64,000 nt of DNA, taken from NCBI RefSeq assembly GCF_000732485.2, contig NZ_JAQV02000031.1, positions 372,001 to 436,000 on the forward strand, written 5' to 3'. The position numbers and the translations under genes were made by a program. A model generated the notes under the pieces. The model was not told where the DNA came from. It did no database searches and saw nothing but the letters and a program-made list of their open reading frames with translations. Below, in pieces: positions 62,308 through 64,000 of the stretch. The stretch's first letter is position 1. Each line of letters opens with the position of its first letter. The stretch comes from Bacillus sp. SJS (GTDB lineage: Bacteria; Bacillota; Bacilli; Bacillales; Bacillaceae).

Positions 62308-63026
62308 GCTCTTCCCTCCTTATAGCTGAAGGACTGGGCTTCAAATCGCTGTCCATTTATGAGTGCTGACTGATTTGATGCAAGATATAAGAAGATATCT
62401 AGATGATCCAGCGGATTGGCTAAATCATAATCACAATCAGGGACCGCTGTCCGGTGCATTTCCGTATCCATTTCACCGGGATCTACCATATTCATTCTTA
62501 CCCCAGTATCTTTTAACTCATCAGCCCAGGTCTGTGTCATGCCTTCTACAGCGAATTTAGATATTCCATAGGCTCCCCACTCAGCAAAGCCTGTCTTTCC
62601 TGCTTCCGAAGTTAAGTTAATAATGCTGCCCTGCTGGCGGATCAGCATACCTGAGAGCACCCTTTTTGTCATTAAAAAGGGATTTAGTATGTTTACTTCA
62701 AGAACTTCTTTAAAGGCATTTTCTGTATAGTCTGCCAGTTGTAAAGGACCTGGTCCGAAAATAGAGGCATTATTGATAAGAACATCAATGTACCCGTAAG
62801 CCTCCTCTGCTAGGGATACGAAACGATCGGCTTCTTCAGCAATGGAGATATTCGCCTGGACGGCAAGAACTTCCCCTCCTAACTCAATTATTTCCCTTTC
62901 CAGTAAATTAAGCTCATGTTTCCCCCTCGCACACACTGCAATGCGTGCCCCTTTTTTCGCAAAAGTCAGCGCGAGTGCTCTTCCCAAACCTTTAGAGCCT
63001 CCAGTAATCATCACAGTCTTTTTCAT
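62304..63026 (-). CDS. Short-chain dehydrogenase/reductase family protein
   Basis: A 240-residue classical SDR: cofactor loop TGGSKGLGRALA near the N-terminus (CARGKHELN after beta 2 suggests NADPH), NNAS, the catalytic serine in NLTSEAG, and YGISK with Tyr and Lys. Substrate unknown. It is the first gene of the SDR-QueA-like-glyoxalase operon; GAGGGGAAAG precedes the ATG. Confidence 0.88.
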   Translation of the reverse strand: MKKTVMITGGSKGLGRALALTFAKKGARIAVCARGKHELNLLEREIIELGGEVLAVQANISIAEEADRFVSLAEEAYGYIDVLINNASIFGPGPLQLADYTENAFKEVLEVNILNPFLMTKRVLSGMLIRQQGSIINLTSEAGKTGFAEWGAYGISKFAVEGMTQTWADELKDTGVRMNMVDPGEMDTEMHRTAVPDCDYDLANPLDHLDIFLYLASNQSALINGQRFEAQSFSYKEGRA

Positions 63027-63222
63027 AGTGATCTTTCCCCTCTTTATTTGATATAACTTTATTGTATTGGAATTAGAAGGGGATCACATCAGAATCAAGG
63101 TGCATCCATCTCTCATAAATTAGAACGGGAATTTCTCGGTCTTTTGATTGAGTCAATTTTAATTGTAAATATCAGATTATTTAGAATACAATGGAATAAA
63201 CAGAGGATAGGGAGGACTGAAA

Positions 63223-63609
63223 GTGGGACAACATGCGAGCATCGTTATGAATGACAGGGAGCCAATCTCTTTAGAAATCATTTATAAATATATTGACTAC
63301 TATAAAGGAATTACAGCCAAAACAGGGGAACAGCTTGGGTGGGAATACAGTGAGACTGCATTCCCATATGAAATCTGCCAGGAACATGAACGCTTGCTAA
63401 TTTTAAGAAGTGTCCAGCCTGGCTTCAATCATATTTATATAGGAATCATCCAATCAGAAGATGAGTCTGCTGAAGCGGTGCAGATCTACCTGCCAGCCTC
63501 TTCTGCACATGGGGACAAAGGAAAGGCCAATGAATTGTGCAAATTCCTGGCAAAAAAAATGAAAGGTGAGCTGCATTTGTTTAATGGGAAGGTTATGCGG
63601 TTTACATAA
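63223..63609 (+). CDS. DUF1885-like protein of unknown function
   Basis: A 128-residue soluble protein starting with GTG behind GGGAGGAC. Sequence such as SLEIIYKYIDYYKGITAKTGEQLGWEYSETAFPY and HGDKGKANELCKFLAKKMKGELHLFNGKVM resembles the DUF1885 family of Bacillus as I remember it. No catalytic motif is visible. It is a single gene, followed by a terminator about 160 bp downstream. Confidence 0.65.
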   Translation: MGQHASIVMNDREPISLEIIYKYIDYYKGITAKTGEQLGWEYSETAFPYEICQEHERLLILRSVQPGFNHIYIGIIQSEDESAEAVQIYLPASSAHGDKGKANELCKFLAKKMKGELHLFNGKVMRFT

Positions 63610-63926
63610 TGGTCTGCTGAATACAGGAAGCCTCCTGATGCGCACAGTGTCTTAGGAAAATCATCGTTCAATTGCTATAATTAAATTGACCTGGTATGTA
63701 TGAAGGACAATGATAAAATACTTATGCAAAGGTTTTTATAAAACTTCCAATAAAACGAAACTTTTTTCCAGTTACTCCCGTTTATATTAATGAGAGTAAC
63801 TTTTTTTAATTGAAAATCCCATTTTTCAATTCGGTAACATTTTGATGACATTTAAAGGAATGAGATGGGATTATGATAAAATGGGATTAATTTGAGACCG
63901 GAAATAGGACTGGGGAGGGATAAATC
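63610..63926. other. Intergenic region at the right edge
   Basis: This 317-bp gap contains one terminator (63769-63807) and AT-rich sequence that should hold the promoter of the next gene; AATGGGATTATGATAAAATG near 63862-63888 could contain a -10 box, but no -35 is clear. No gene is supported. Confidence 0.5.
63769..63807 (+). terminator. Intrinsic terminator
   Basis: AGTTACTC pairs with GAGAGTAACT across a 14-base loop and is followed by TTTTTT. Probably ends the transcript of the DUF1885-like gene. Confidence 0.65.
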
Positions 63927-64000
63927 GTGTTTGCAGATAAAATGAATAAGTTCGATCGAATGTTTTTAGCAGTGATGATTGGGCCTGTTTTGTTTCTCTC
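63927..64000 (+). CDS. Start of a membrane protein gene (3' end outside window)
   Basis: A GTG seven bases after GGGGAGGG opens a frame MFADKMNKFDRMFLAVMIGPVLFL that stays open to the window edge. The hydrophobic run suggests a first membrane helix. Too little is present to name it. Confidence 0.65.
   Translation, partial: MFADKMNKFDRMFLAVMIGPVLFL

Overview
This window is a chromosomal segment from a Bacillaceae bacterium (Bacillus in the broad sense: a low-GC, endospore-forming Firmicute). The evidence is gene content and order. The block from speA through ylaN-ftsW-pycA, the cta oxidase genes and ylbA-ylbP to bshC-mraZ-rsmH-ftsL-pbpB-spoVD-murE-mraY follows the Bacillus subtilis map, read here in the opposite orientation. 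Sporulation genes (spoVD, gerR, ylbJ, ylbD, ylaJ), a bacillithiol gene (bshC) and strong purine-rich ribosome binding sites agree. No rRNA, tRNA, CRISPR array, prophage or intact insertion sequence was found.

Layout. 1-9.3 kb: start of the division and cell wall cluster, all on the minus strand (mraY partial, murE, spoVD, pbpB, ftsL, rsmH, mraZ), with a run of MraZ-type operator repeats before mraZ. 9.3-12.4 kb: bshC, a DUF3397 membrane protein and panE. 12.4-15.7 kb: a biotin-dependent acyl-CoA carboxylase operon with a CcpA-like site in front. 15.8-18 kb: ylbP, gerR and a crotonase. 18.0-18.66 kb: 15 in-register copies of a 41-bp tandem repeat. 18.7-30.8 kb: the ylb block (rpmF, ylbN, tmcAL, ylbL, ylbK, ylbJ, coaD, rsmD with a ylbH-leader RNA, ylbG, ricF, ylbE, ylbD, ylbC, ylbA). 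31.4-39.7 kb: a complete caa3-type cytochrome c oxidase locus (ctaC-D-E-F-G, DUF420 ctaM, ctaB, divergent ctaA) with ResD-like boxes between ctaB and ctaA. 39.7-50.3 kb: photolyase, pyruvate carboxylase, ftsW, ylaN, ylaL, phoH, ylaJ and ylaI. 50.3-52.9 kb: a less conserved patch with a membrane protein, a NERD-domain protein, a 101-bp tandem array and ylaH. 52.9-60.7 kb: typA, ylaF, an inositol-monophosphatase family gene, yktB, yktA, a nitronate monooxygenase-like gene, speA and the short gene sr1p. 60.9-64 kb: a three-gene operon (SDR, divergent QueA-like protein, glyoxalase-fold protein), a DUF1885-like protein and the start of one more gene.

The most interesting signals are regulatory. 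Two perfect matches to the CcpN operator consensus (TRTGHYATAYW) lie 20 bp apart just upstream of pyruvate carboxylase, at the end of ftsW. The same operator type flanks a consensus promoter of the SR1/SR1P dual-function RNA 16 kb away. This suggests that CcpN, a repressor of gluconeogenic genes, also controls the anaplerotic enzyme in this organism. A well-folded ylbH leader with its own terminator precedes rsmD. Two unrelated-looking tandem arrays and two families of dispersed GC-rich intergenic elements, each present twice, fill most of the larger gaps between genes.

Start sites were chosen by ribosome binding site spacing and, where remembered, agreement with B. subtilis proteins. Family names come from recognition of the protein sequences; no database search was run.
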